NCBI GenBank assembly: GCA_947252755.1
Contig: CAMXWV010000001.1
Span: forward strand, 248,001 to 312,000
Source of the DNA: an uncultured Dermabacter sp.
Lineage (GTDB): Bacteria > Actinomycetota > Actinomycetes > Actinomycetales > Dermabacteraceae
Direction: 5' to 3'
Length of the DNA: 64,000 nt
In this document: positions 44,491-52,579 of the stretch, piece by piece
Position numbering within the stretch: the stretch's first letter is position 1
Layout of the letters: each line of letters starts with the position of its first letter
Notes under the pieces: generated by a model
The model's input: the letters and a program-made list of their open reading frames with translations, nothing else
What the model was told of the DNA's origin: nothing
The model's database searches: none
Program-made: the position numbers and the translations under genes

Positions 44491-45378
44491 TCAGTCCGGT
44501 GCTACCACCCGGGGGCGTCGCCTCTCCCGTTGCCGTGCGCGCGGTGTCAGCCGGGTGGCGGCGAGCACGATCACGAAGACGAGCCCGAAGAACACGGCCA
44601 TCCCGGCGCTGGTGGCGGCGTTGAGCACATAGGCGATCCAGAACCCTGCCAGAGCGCCCGCGACGGCGATGGCGGCGGTGAGGGCGATCATGACCGGGAG
44701 GGACCGGCTGAGCAGGTACGCAGTGGCAGGCGGGACGACTATGAGCGCGATGACGAGCATCGCCCCCGCGGCGTTGAACGCTGCGGTGACGGTGAGCGAG
44801 ACCAGGAACATGAACGCGGTGTTCACGAGGCCGGTGCGAATGCCGAGGCTGGTGGCGAACTGCGCGTCGAAGGTGGTGACCTTGAGCTTGGAGTAGAACG
44901 CGCCGAGGAACACGATGTTCAGGGCGAGCACGCCCAGCATCACATACAGATAGGACGGGCCCCACGAGGTGCCGCCGATAATGAGCTGCTCCCACGCGGC
45001 GAGGTTGAGGTCTCCGACGAGCACGGCGTGAGTGTCGAGGTGGACGTTGGCGAAGTTCAGACTGACGAGGATCACGCCGGCACTGAACAGGGCGGGGAAG
45101 ATGAGCCCCTGTGGGGCGTCTCCGGTGAGCAGACCCGTGCGGGTGAGCCATTCACTGCCGAGCACGACGATGAGGCCGGCGAGTGCGGCGCCGATGATGA
45201 GGAGGGGCGAGTCGAGGTTGTGGGTGAAAAAGTAACCGACGACGATCCCGGGAAGCACCGCGTGGCTGATCGCGTCCACCAGCATCGAGTTCTTCCGCAG
45301 CACCACGAAAGTGCCCGGCAGCGCGCACGCCAGGGCCGTGACGACGGCGAGGAGGGTCGTGCCGACGACGAAGCTCAT
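44491..45378 (-). CDS. Metal ABC transporter permease (ZnuB/MntB type) 1
   Basis: 295 residues, about eight membrane helices, ABC-3 family. SMLVDAISHAVLPGIVVGYFF and AFNAAGAMLVIALIVVPPATAYL are characteristic. It forms the channel with the second permease for Mn or Zn. The C-terminal tail is Arg-rich. ATG 45378 overlaps the preceding permease stop by four bases. Confidence 0.9.
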   Translation of the reverse strand: MSFVVGTTLLAVVTALACALPGTFVVLRKNSMLVDAISHAVLPGIVVGYFFTHNLDSPLLIIGAALAGLIVVLGSEWLTRTGLLTGDAPQGLIFPALFSAGVILVSLNFANVHLDTHAVLVGDLNLAAWEQLIIGGTSWGPSYLYVMLGVLALNIVFLGAFYSKLKVTTFDAQFATSLGIRTGLVNTAFMFLVSLTVTAAFNAAGAMLVIALIVVPPATAYLLSRSLPVMIALTAAIAVAGALAGFWIAYVLNAATSAGMAVFFGLVFVIVLAATRLTPRARQRERRRPRVVAPD

Positions 45379-46310
45379 CGCGCGGCTCCTTCCAGGACGA
45401 GTTCGCGTTTCAGAGCGGATCGCGCCCGCGCCCGGGTGACAATCCGGGTGATGATGCTGCGCTGCGGCGAGAACAGCAGCGAGAACAGGAAGATCACGAA
45501 CAGGGTGAGCACGATCAACGGCCCGGTGGGCACCTTGCCGAGCACGATCGACAGGTAGGCGCCGACGCCGCTGCCAAGCGCGCCGAACACGGCCGACAAG
45601 GCCACCATGCCGGGCAGGGTACGCGTCCACTGGCGGGCGGCGGCGGGCGGGGTGACGACGAACGCGACCATGAGAACGAGACCGACGGCCTTCACCCCGA
45701 TCACAGTGGCGATCACGATCGTGGTGAACATGAGCATGTCGATAGTGCGCGCTCGGAAGCCGAGCACGGTGGAGTGGTCGGGATCGAAGGTGCGGAGCGC
45801 GAACTCCTTCCAGAACACCAGCATCAATACCAGCGCGAGCGACCCGACGATGATGCTGGTGGTCAGATCGGCGATGGTGATGACAGAGGCGTTGCCGAAG
45901 AGATAGTCCTGGATGCCACCCTTGCCGGGGAAGACGCCGTTGGCGATGATCCGCATGAGCAGCATCCCCGCGCCGAAGAAGATCGTCAGCGCCACAGCCA
46001 TCGCGGTGTCGATGCGGATCTTCGAGGTGCGGGTCACGCCGTTGGCGAACAGCACCGCGATCGTGCCGACGACGACCGCTCCGATGATGAGCCCGATCAT
46101 GTTGCGCCCGTCGACGCCGAGGACGACCACGGCGGTGAGGAAGGCCAGCAGGGTGCCGGGGAGGGCCGCGTGGGAGCTGACATCGCTGATAAGGGACTGC
46201 TTGCGCAGATACGCGAAGCTCCCGAGCGCGCCGGCGACCAGGCCGATCGTCATCGTGCCGAAGAACACCATCCGGTAGGTGTGGTTATCGAAGAACTCGA
46301 TCAGGCTCAT
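45375..46310 (-). CDS. Metal ABC transporter permease (ZnuB/MntB type) 2
   Basis: 311 residues, about eight membrane helices. SLISDVSSHAALPGTLLAF and VKAVGLVLMVAFVVTPPAAARQW are ABC-3 permease marks. Having two permease genes is typical of the Mn-type (MntC/MntD) systems of Gram-positive bacteria, and they likely form a heterodimer. Its start overlaps the ATPase stop and its stop overlaps the next permease. Confidence 0.9.
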   Translation of the reverse strand: MSLIEFFDNHTYRMVFFGTMTIGLVAGALGSFAYLRKQSLISDVSSHAALPGTLLAFLTAVVVLGVDGRNMIGLIIGAVVVGTIAVLFANGVTRTSKIRIDTAMAVALTIFFGAGMLLMRIIANGVFPGKGGIQDYLFGNASVITIADLTTSIIVGSLALVLMLVFWKEFALRTFDPDHSTVLGFRARTIDMLMFTTIVIATVIGVKAVGLVLMVAFVVTPPAAARQWTRTLPGMVALSAVFGALGSGVGAYLSIVLGKVPTGPLIVLTLFVIFLFSLLFSPQRSIITRIVTRARARSALKRELVLEGAAR

Positions 46311-47101
46311 GACGCGAACTCGAGGAAGGTGTCATCGTCCGCGGTGACCTCGTAGGCGGTGCGGATGTTCTCCTTGGTGAACGCCTCGTCGGCGGGACCG
46401 GAGGCGACGATGCGGCGGTTCAGCAGAGTGACGTGGTCGCAGTAGTCGCGCACGGTCGCCAGGTCGTGGTGCACGATCACGACGGTCTTGCCCTGCTCCC
46501 TGAGCGCGTGCAGCACGGTGACGATGGCCTGCTGGCTCTTCGCGTCGATGCCCTGGAACGGCTCGTCCATGAAGTACAGCTCGGGAGCCTGCACGAGGGT
46601 GCGGGCGAGGAACACGCGCTGGCGCTGTCCGCCGGAGAGCTCTCCGATCTGCCGGGAGGCAAGGTCGGGGATCCCGGTCTGTTCCAGTGCTGCGATCGCG
46701 CGGGCGCGCTCGGCTTTGCCGGGGCGGCGGACCCAGCCGAGCGTGCCGTAGGTGCCCATCGTGACGACGTCGAGAACGGTGGTCGGGAAGTCCCAGTCCA
46801 CACTCGTGGACTGCGGCATGTACCCGACCGCACGCCGCACCCGCGCCAAGGGCTGCCCGAAGAACTCCGAGGTCCCGGTGAGCGGCTTCACGAGCCCGAG
46901 CATCGCTTTGATCAGCGTGGACTTGCCGGCGCCGTTCGGTCCGACGATCCCCATCACCACTCCCTGCGGAACACGGAAGTCCACGCCGCGCAGCACCGGC
47001 TCGGCCCGGTACGCCACCGAGAGGTTCTCGGTGGCGCAGGCAAGCGCGGCGTTCGGATCGATGGCGGCGGAGCGGTCCGTCACGGGTGCGGTCACAGTCA
47101 C
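46307..47101 (-). CDS. Metal ABC transporter ATP-binding protein
   Basis: 264 residues. Walker A GPNGAGKST, signature LSGGQRQR, Walker B YFMDEPF and the switch His in VIVHHDL are complete, so it should power metal import. GTG 47101 overlaps the lipoprotein stop (GTGA) and GGGAACGGA precedes it; frames further upstream belong to the lipoprotein gene. Confidence 0.92.
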   Translation of the reverse strand: MTVTAPVTDRSAAIDPNAALACATENLSVAYRAEPVLRGVDFRVPQGVVMGIVGPNGAGKSTLIKAMLGLVKPLTGTSEFFGQPLARVRRAVGYMPQSTSVDWDFPTTVLDVVTMGTYGTLGWVRRPGKAERARAIAALEQTGIPDLASRQIGELSGGQRQRVFLARTLVQAPELYFMDEPFQGIDAKSQQAIVTVLHALREQGKTVVIVHHDLATVRDYCDHVTLLNRRIVASGPADEAFTKENIRTAYEVTADDDTFLEFAS

Positions 47102-48048
47102 TCCGTTCCCAGGGCTTCGGCGACGGCCTGGGCGTTGTGGGTGAACACGCCGAGGTAGGTGTCCACGCCGGGGTCGGCGCCGAGGGAGTCGGCGTAGAGC
47201 TCCTGATCGGAGATCTCGACCTCCCAGCCGCGCGCGCGAACGGCTTCGCGCAGGCTCGTGATCGCCTGCGGGTTGGCCTGGTTGTCCTGGAAGATCACCG
47301 GCACCTGGTTGTCCGCGATCAGTTTCGCGAGCTCGCTCAGCTCTTCGGCACTCAGGGCTGCCTCGGTGGAGACGAAGTCGGTGGCGTACACCTGCAGGTC
47401 GTAGGTGTCGCCGAAGTAGTTGAACGCGTCGTGCCCGGTGATCAGGATGCGAGGTTCGGGGACGCTCGCCAGCAGCTCCTCGGCCGCGGCGGCAGCGGCC
47501 TCGATCTCGCCGATGTACGCTTCGGCATTGGCCTGGTACTCGTCGGCGTTCTCGGGGTCGATCTCGCCGAGCTTGTCGGCGATGTAACCGACCACGAGGG
47601 ACCATGCCTCGGGACTGTTCCACACGTGCGGGTCATGCAGCGGGTTGCCTTCGTCGTCAGTCTCCGGCCACGCCAGCAACAGATCTTCGGGGAGCGCGTC
47701 GCCGACGGCGAGCTGCTTGTCGCCGAGGCTTTCGAGCTGGTCGATCATCTGCGCTTCCAGGTGCAACCCGTTCCACAGCACCACGTCGGAGTTCTGGATC
47801 GTCTCGATGTCCTTGGTGGACGGCTGGTAGGTGTGCGGGTCGCCGCCAGGGCCGACCATCGTGGTGACCTCCGCGTCGGGGGCGATGTTCGCGACCGCGT
47901 CGGCAAGGTACCCGGTCGTCGCGTACACGGTCAGCGCGTCCGCGCGTGCCTCTCCGCCTTCCTGCGGAATGGCGGAGCACCCCGTGATTAGGAGCAGGGC
48001 GGCGGCCACTGCTCCCCGGCGGGTCATCAGTCTTGAACGCGCATGCAT
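47098..48048 (-). CDS. Metal-binding lipoprotein of ABC transporter (cluster A-I)
   Basis: 316 residues. A lipoprotein signal ends at LITGC (Cys near residue 24). Candidate ligands are His in DPHTYQPSTKD, His in DPHVWNSPEAW, Glu in FVSTEAALS and Asp in IFQDNQANP, the His-His-Glu-Asp set of Mn-type receptors. The His-rich loop typical of Zn-type ZnuA is missing. It captures the metal outside the membrane. ATG 48048 is preceded by GAGAGAAAGG. Confidence 0.88.
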   Translation of the reverse strand: MHARSRLMTRRGAVAAALLLITGCSAIPQEGGEARADALTVYATTGYLADAVANIAPDAEVTTMVGPGGDPHTYQPSTKDIETIQNSDVVLWNGLHLEAQMIDQLESLGDKQLAVGDALPEDLLLAWPETDDEGNPLHDPHVWNSPEAWSLVVGYIADKLGEIDPENADEYQANAEAYIGEIEAAAAAAEELLASVPEPRILITGHDAFNYFGDTYDLQVYATDFVSTEAALSAEELSELAKLIADNQVPVIFQDNQANPQAITSLREAVRARGWEVEISDQELYADSLGADPGVDTYLGVFTHNAQAVAEALGTE

Positions 48049-48082
48049 ACGACGCCTTTCTCTCGGTGGGTAGAACATGATT

Positions 48083-48094
48083 GTTTGGCTAGCC
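48083..48094 (-). promoter_or_regulatory. Candidate DtxR-type operator before the metal-uptake operon
   Basis: GTTTGGCTAGCC (as read on the plus strand) contains the palindrome GGCTAGCC and lies about 35 bases before the lipoprotein start. On the minus strand TATGCT (48111-48106) could be the -10, which would place the operator just after the transcript start, a good repression site. Similar to 43091-43101. Confidence 0.45.
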
Positions 48095-48165
48095 GTAGTT
48101 CTTCGAGCATAGTGGGGATTCCCAGCTTTTCGCCAACCCGAATGATCAGGCGAGGTGCGCGAGCA

Positions 48166-48531
48166 TCAACGACGGTCGAGGCTCGCAGTGATCCGCGCGT
48201 GAATATCGCGGATGGCGTGGGGCAGGCCGGGGAACTGGGCGAGATGCTCGTCACGGTGTGTCATCTCCTGGTGCCACCGGGTGGTGTCGATGCTCAGGAG
48301 TCGGTCGAGGTCGTCCTGTTCCTCGGCCGTGCGGTCGGAGATGAACCTTCCGGTCCAGTCCCGCCAGCCCTCAGTGTCCGCGGCCACCACCGACCGCTGC
48401 CCCACCCCCATCTCCCCCAGTGACACCCCGTCCGCCAGCGCACCCAGCGCATCCACCAGCGCCGCCACAGCCGCGCCCTCCTCGACCGCCAGTACCGACC
48501 CAGAGGAACAACAGCATGAGGATCCAGGCAC
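48166..48531 (-). CDS. Small hypothetical protein of the island
   Basis: 121 residues at most; the true start may be one of several internal GTG codons. The C-terminal 70 residues (DWTGRFISDRTAEEQDDLDR, HAIRDIHARITASLDRR) look like a real helical, charged protein. No family is recognised. Its 5' end overlaps the start region of the divergent FtsK-like pseudogene, which suggests an old divergent arrangement in the element. Confidence 0.45.
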   Translation of the reverse strand: MPGSSCCCSSGSVLAVEEGAAVAALVDALGALADGVSLGEMGVGQRSVVAADTEGWRDWTGRFISDRTAEEQDDLDRLLSIDTTRWHQEMTHRDEHLAQFPGLPHAIRDIHARITASLDRR

Positions 48532-50480
48532 CCGGCCGCGTCATCGGCACCGCCGGCTCCGGCCTCGTCAACGCCGCCGGGGGCACCATCGGCGTCTGCG
48601 CCGCATGAGCCCTCGCGTGGTGGTTCCCCTTCATCCAGGAAATACCGTTCGCCGGCTTCATGCCCTCCCGGCCACACACTCCGCCCTGGTGGGGACTCGC
48701 CGCCACCGTCATCGCCCTGGCCCTGATCGCGCCCAGACGGCACTGGCCAGGCCAGTGCGCGAACCCTGGCGCGCCCGCGCGGCAGCACAGGCCCAGTGGC
48801 GCGCAATCTTCAAGGACAACGCCGCCAAGAAGGACACCCCGGACCTCATCGACTCCCGCACCATCGGCGGAGTCACCGTCGACCTGATGGTCACACCACC
48901 AGCGTTCCAGATCACCGACTACCTGACCATGACCGGCGCCCTCGTCACTGCGCTGCCGGCAAGCACATCCCTGTACGCACTGCGCGCAGTCGACGACCCG
49001 AACGACCCCAGCTCCCCAATCTCCGAGACCAAGTTCCGCATGGTGACCTGGCCGAAGGACAGCGCCCTGGACGCGGCATCACCGGACGCTGACCCGGAAC
49101 TGGTGGCGCTGGCCGCCGAATGCCACATAACCGACCTGCTCGCCTACGACCCGGCAATGCCCCTCGCCGCCAGCGCCGAACTGATCACCACCAGCGACTC
49201 ACCCGCCTTGGGGTGGTGTCCGCCCATGCCGAATCCTCCATCGCCCGGTGCCGCCCCATGATCGGGGCCCTGTCGGGCCTGTTCGGCCAGTAGGTGCTGG
49301 TCGTTGACAACGACTTCGTGGTCGGCGCCGTGCTTGATCAGGACGCCGACTACGACGAGGACGTGACCGGCGCGCCCAGCGACCAGGTGCGCTCCCAATA
49401 CCAGGACGTCGCTGACTTCGACTGGTGGGACAAGGTGTGGGAGGCGACGCTCGCCAAGCCCGGGGTCTCGCCGACGTATCAGCCCGCACTGACGGACACT
49501 CTCGCCCTGCCCGATGGTGAGGAGGTGACGATGGCGCCGTTCCCCGATCGTGGTTCCTCTGGACGGATGGCGGCTCACCCACAGGCGGTCCGGGTGGTGT
49601 CTGCCCGCCGCACCACCGCAGAGGGTGCGCCGAATGCACTGCCAACGACTCCGCAGGATGTGCGTCCGCCCGACGGCCGTATTTCGCCGAACTCGGCGCA
49701 GTTGGCGATCCTGACGGGGATGGTAGTGCAGGCGTTCCGGGTGCAGAAGCTCAAGGAGCCGTTTGTGACCGGTGTGGTCGCATCGACGAAGCCGGCAGCT
49801 CGTCAGCATGCGTGGGCTATTTCCCTGCAGCTGGAGGCGCAGACGTTCCCCGAAGTGCAGAAGAAGTTGCCGGGGATCCGGCAGGCGCTGGGCTGCCCGT
49901 GGCTGAGGGTTGGGTCCTCGCGTGATGGCGTGACCCTGTTTGCGGGGGCGGTGCCGAGCCGGCGTGATGCCGCCAATGAGCGGGCGTGGTTGAAGTCGCA
50001 GGAGCTGGATTGGGCTCACCGGTGGGTAGAGGCTCGGATCGTTGGCGATGATGGTGGGACGCCGGCGGTTGTTGAAGCTGAGGTGCTGGAGGGCAATGAG
50101 AAGGTGACGCGGACTCGGTTCGAGCTGCCGTCGACGCTGTCGGTGGATCGGGTGAAGGGCAACCTGGGGCGGCTCAGGTCGTCAACGAGGCTGGCGTTCG
50201 TGGAGATCATGCCGCAGTCCTCGCCGCGTGACCTGGTGCTGATGACGTCGCCGACGGATCCAATGCCGTTCCCGGCTCGGTTCGATGAGGATGAGGCAAT
50301 GAATCCTCGCCGACCTCTGGGGATGGCGTTCAGTGTGGGGTTCGATGGGCTGCCGCGGGAGTATGTGCCCGAACGTGACGTGTCGCTGATGGTGCTCGGC
50401 ATGTCGGGGTCAGGTAAGTCGGTGACTCTGCAGGCGGTGATTGCGTCGGCGATTGCGCAGGGGTCTCTGGTGGCGGAGAC
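48516..50480 (+). pseudogene. FtsK/TraB-like DNA transfer protein, multiply broken
   Basis: Reading from ATG 48516 (after AGAGGAACA): two membrane helices, TGA at 48606 where Trp is expected, a frame change near 48750, another near 49200, and TAG at 49291 where Gln is likely. The last frame runs from 49294 and ends in a Walker A loop GMSGSGKSV with VTLQAVIASAIAQG near 50400-50460. Sequence after about 50480 is unrelated and antisense to another gene. FtsK-like proteins move double-stranded DNA in actinomycete conjugative elements. Here it is inactive. Confidence 0.7.
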
Positions 50481-51200
50481 GAGCTGTGAGTCTTTGACGT
50501 CTTTGAGCTGCACTCCCATGCGCGTGATGCGCTGGGCGTGGTACTGGTTCATGGTTTCGCAGCCGGAGAGTGCGGTGGTGACTTTTCGGGCTTCGAGGAC
50601 GGCGGAGACGGCGTGGGCGACCTGTACTTGGTTCTGGGGGAAGCCGAGGCTCTGTGCGCCCCAGACGCCGTCTTCGGTGCGGGTGACTCTGACCCAGCCG
50701 GAGACTGTGCCGTTCTTGGTGGTGGCTTCGACAGGGATGTCGAAGGATCGGCCGCGTTGGGTGGTGGCGAAGTCGCGGATGGAGGAGGCGGAGGGCATGC
50801 GGAGGTTGATGCCGGCGCCGCTGTAGAGGCGGCGGTAGGTGCGGCGGTGGCCGGAGAGGGAGCGGCCGGCGGTGCGGCTGGGGGTCCAGTCGTCGGGCAT
50901 TTTTTCGTAGCCGGTGTCGTTGGTGTCGTATTCGGCTTGCATGTGGCGGTTGGCCCACCATTCGCCGACGCCTTTGGTGTACTTGGGGTTCTGGTAGGCG
51001 GTTGAGGCCATGGCGGGGACGTAGCCGTCGGCTTTGAGCTGTTCGGCGCGCTGTTTCATGGCTGCGTTTTCGGCGCGCTATTTGGGGGTGAGTTTGGTGT
51101 TGCGGCTGGCGGTGCGGACGAAGGATTGGAATCGGCCGTCGGAGGAGCGGATGACGTCTGCTTCGTTCCAGCGGCGGCGCTTGGTGGTTGTGGTGTTCAT
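50481..51200 (-). pseudogene. Truncated island gene of unknown function with an in-frame stop
   Basis: From ATG 51200, 40 codons (RRRWNEADVIRSSDGRFQSF) lead to a TAG at 51080-51078; the same frame continues (NAAMKQRAEQLKADGYVPAM, YEKMPDDWTPSRTAGRSLSG) until about 50481, where it fuses to FtsK-like sequence. A CAG-to-TAG change would explain the stop. The protein is basic and Arg/Thr-rich; I do not recognise a family. Confidence 0.55.
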
Positions 51201-51250
51201 GTTCGTGTATGTGCCGCCGGTGGTGGTGGGCGTGGCCGGTAACTTCTTCG

Positions 51251-51287
51251 TGGGGGATTTGTGGGGGATGTTCGTGGGGGATGCTCG
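51251..51287 (+). repeat. Candidate integrase arm-type repeats, right end
   Basis: Three units beginning TGGGGGAT are spaced 11 and 13 bases apart (51251, 51262, 51275), 137 bases before attR. They match the two units at 41575-41600. The region 51201-51423 otherwise holds no gene. Confidence 0.45.
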
Positions 51288-51423
51288 CGCTGGGTGCTAG
51301 TGTCGGGTGCTGAGCAAGAGTGCTCGATTATGTCGAATATGCTTGGTTGACCTGTGGTTTCATAGGTTCTTTGGTGCTCAGGTCTGATGGACCCGGAATG
51401 GTCCTGTGGGGTGCGATGTGGGA

Positions 51424-51446
51424 GTTCAAGTCCCCCCTCGGACACC
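51424..51446 (+). repeat. attR core (tRNA-Leu 3'-end duplicate)
   Basis: Exact copy of 41491-41513. Only the tRNA 3' end is present, with no acceptor 5' half or anticodon arm, so it is not a second tRNA gene but the right border of the island. Confidence 0.9.
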
Positions 51447-51454
51447 ACCAGAAC

Positions 51455-51498
51455 AGCCCTCATCATCAGCAGTTCCACTGCGGGTGATGAGGGCTTTT
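51455..51498 (+). terminator. Original tRNA-Leu terminator, displaced by the island
   Basis: AGCCCTCATCA (51455-51465) pairs with TGATGAGGGCT (51485-51495), followed by TTTT. Eight bases after the attR core, it would have ended tRNA-Leu transcription before integration. It also lies just past the 3' end of the convergent satD gene. Confidence 0.75.
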
Positions 51499-51509
51499 CG
51501 CTGCGGTCA

Positions 51510-52157
51510 TCACAGTTCTGCTCCGATCCTCCACAGGCTGCGCATCGCAGCCGCGAGCGGTCGCAGGTCATTGTTGATGATCCGCTGGCTCACCGCCGAT
51601 GCTGACACCCCCTCCGCAGCGGCGATAGCACCAACCTCTTCTCCATTCAGCACCCCCTGCAGCGCACGCACGGCGCCGGGCTTCAGCGCTGAGATGCTGA
51701 CGTCGATCAGCTGCAGCGTGGGTTCGATTCCTGCGCTGCTGGCTGCGTCTGCCTGCAGTGCGGTGCGCACGCGCGCGTACCCTGTGGCGGCGGCGAGCTG
51801 CTCAACGCGGGTGATCGCTTCACGGGCTGCCCACCAGGCGCTGCCGTCCTGTATGCCCGCGGCAGGATCGATCTTCAGCACTTCGCCTCCGCCGATGCCG
51901 AACCGCACATCGGCGTGCGGATGCATCCTCAGGCGCAGCCGGTGGCTTGCTTCGATGGCGGCGCCAAGGCTGCTGAACACGCCTTGGAACTCGTCCCCCA
52001 CCGTGGGCCGCAGCGGGTCCAGCGGCTCAAGCTGCTCGTTGAGGGCTGCGAGCTGCGTGGTAGCGTGCTCGTGAACTGCGCGGCGGTCGGATCTGCGGGA
52101 GTCGACGATATCAACCAACACAGCCCACGATGAAGCTTTTTCCTTCATTTTCATCAT
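51510..52157 (-). CDS. SatD family protein
   Basis: 215 residues. VDIVDSRRSDRR at the N-terminus, PTVGDEFQGVF and FGIGGGEV are typical of SatD, a family first named in Streptococcus acid-tolerance work and related to nucleotide-cyclase-like folds. The C-terminal part contains a helix-turn-helix-like VGAIAAAEGVSASAVSQRI. A TAGAAT hexamer lies six bases before ATG 52157, suggesting leaderless expression. Divergent from a membrane protein, its frequent partner. Confidence 0.8.
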   Translation of the reverse strand: MMKMKEKASSWAVLVDIVDSRRSDRRAVHEHATTQLAALNEQLEPLDPLRPTVGDEFQGVFSSLGAAIEASHRLRLRMHPHADVRFGIGGGEVLKIDPAAGIQDGSAWWAAREAITRVEQLAAATGYARVRTALQADAASSAGIEPTLQLIDVSISALKPGAVRALQGVLNGEEVGAIAAAEGVSASAVSQRIINNDLRPLAAAMRSLWRIGAEL

Positions 52158-52186
52158 ATGAAGATTCTATCTAATAACGGAGTGTG

Positions 52187-52579
52187 ATGACCACCCTGAT
52201 CCATCTGGCCGTCCTCATCGCCTTCGGTGCCCTCACGCTGATTGGCAACCCCATTGTGCGCCGCCTGCTCAGCCGGATCGACACCCGCCCCACTCCGACG
52301 GGTCCGCTGCTGATGGTGGAGAAGGAGCTTCCTGGCGGGCGCTGGATCGGAGCCCTGGAACGGATCGGCATCTATGCCAGCATTGTGGCCGGCTTTCCCG
52401 CCGGCATCGGCCTCGTGCTCGCCGTGAAGGGCCTGGGGCGCTATCCGGAGCTGCGCAACCGCGACAACCCCCGTATCGGGGAGCTGTTCATCATCGGCAC
52501 GCTCGCCAGCTCCCTCGTGGCCGCAGCCTGCGCAGGACTCGGGATTGGAGTCAGCGCGTTGCTTGTCGCGCTGCTGTGA
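52187..52579 (+). CDS. Membrane protein paired with SatD
   Basis: 130 residues with about three membrane helices (residues 4-22, 60-82, 105-128). GGAG precedes ATG 52187; GTG 52184 is an alternative. I do not recognise a characterised family, but similar small membrane proteins are encoded next to satD genes. Its last 29 bases overlap the end of aroE on the other strand. Confidence 0.7.
   Translation: MTTLIHLAVLIAFGALTLIGNPIVRRLLSRIDTRPTPTGPLLMVEKELPGGRWIGALERIGIYASIVAGFPAGIGLVLAVKGLGRYPELRNRDNPRIGELFIIGTLASSLVAAACAGLGIGVSALLVALL

Larger units (their letters stand above)
41491..51446 (+). mobile_element. Integrated genomic island (decayed AICE-like element) in tRNA-Leu
   Basis: About 10 kb bounded by the 23-bp att repeat. 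The att-xis-int order is next to attL. Contents: excisionase, truncated integrase, IS3 remnant, DtxR-type regulator, second DtxR paralogue, metal ABC operon, a small unknown, a broken FtsK-like transfer gene and another truncated gene. FtsK-type transfer plus xis/int recalls actinomycete integrative and conjugative elements. No replication protein or relaxase is seen. Backbone genes are ruined while the metal-uptake cargo is intact. Confidence 0.85.

Noticed and set aside
43790..45151. Extended version of the second DtxR gene reaching into the permease
   Set aside because: The extra N-terminal part is a permease shadow in another frame; ATG 44464 with GGGAGGG gives a normal family length.
46307..47623. 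Longer ATP-binding protein with an N-terminal extension
   Set aside because: The extension is Arg-rich shadow of the lipoprotein gene; GTG 47101 starts a normal ABC protein.
51424..51446. Second tRNA-Leu gene
   Set aside because: Only the 3' end is present; no acceptor 5' strand, D-arm or anticodon arm, so it is attR.
41491..51446. Prophage
   Set aside because: No capsid, portal, terminase, tail or lysis genes; the backbone is of conjugative-element type.
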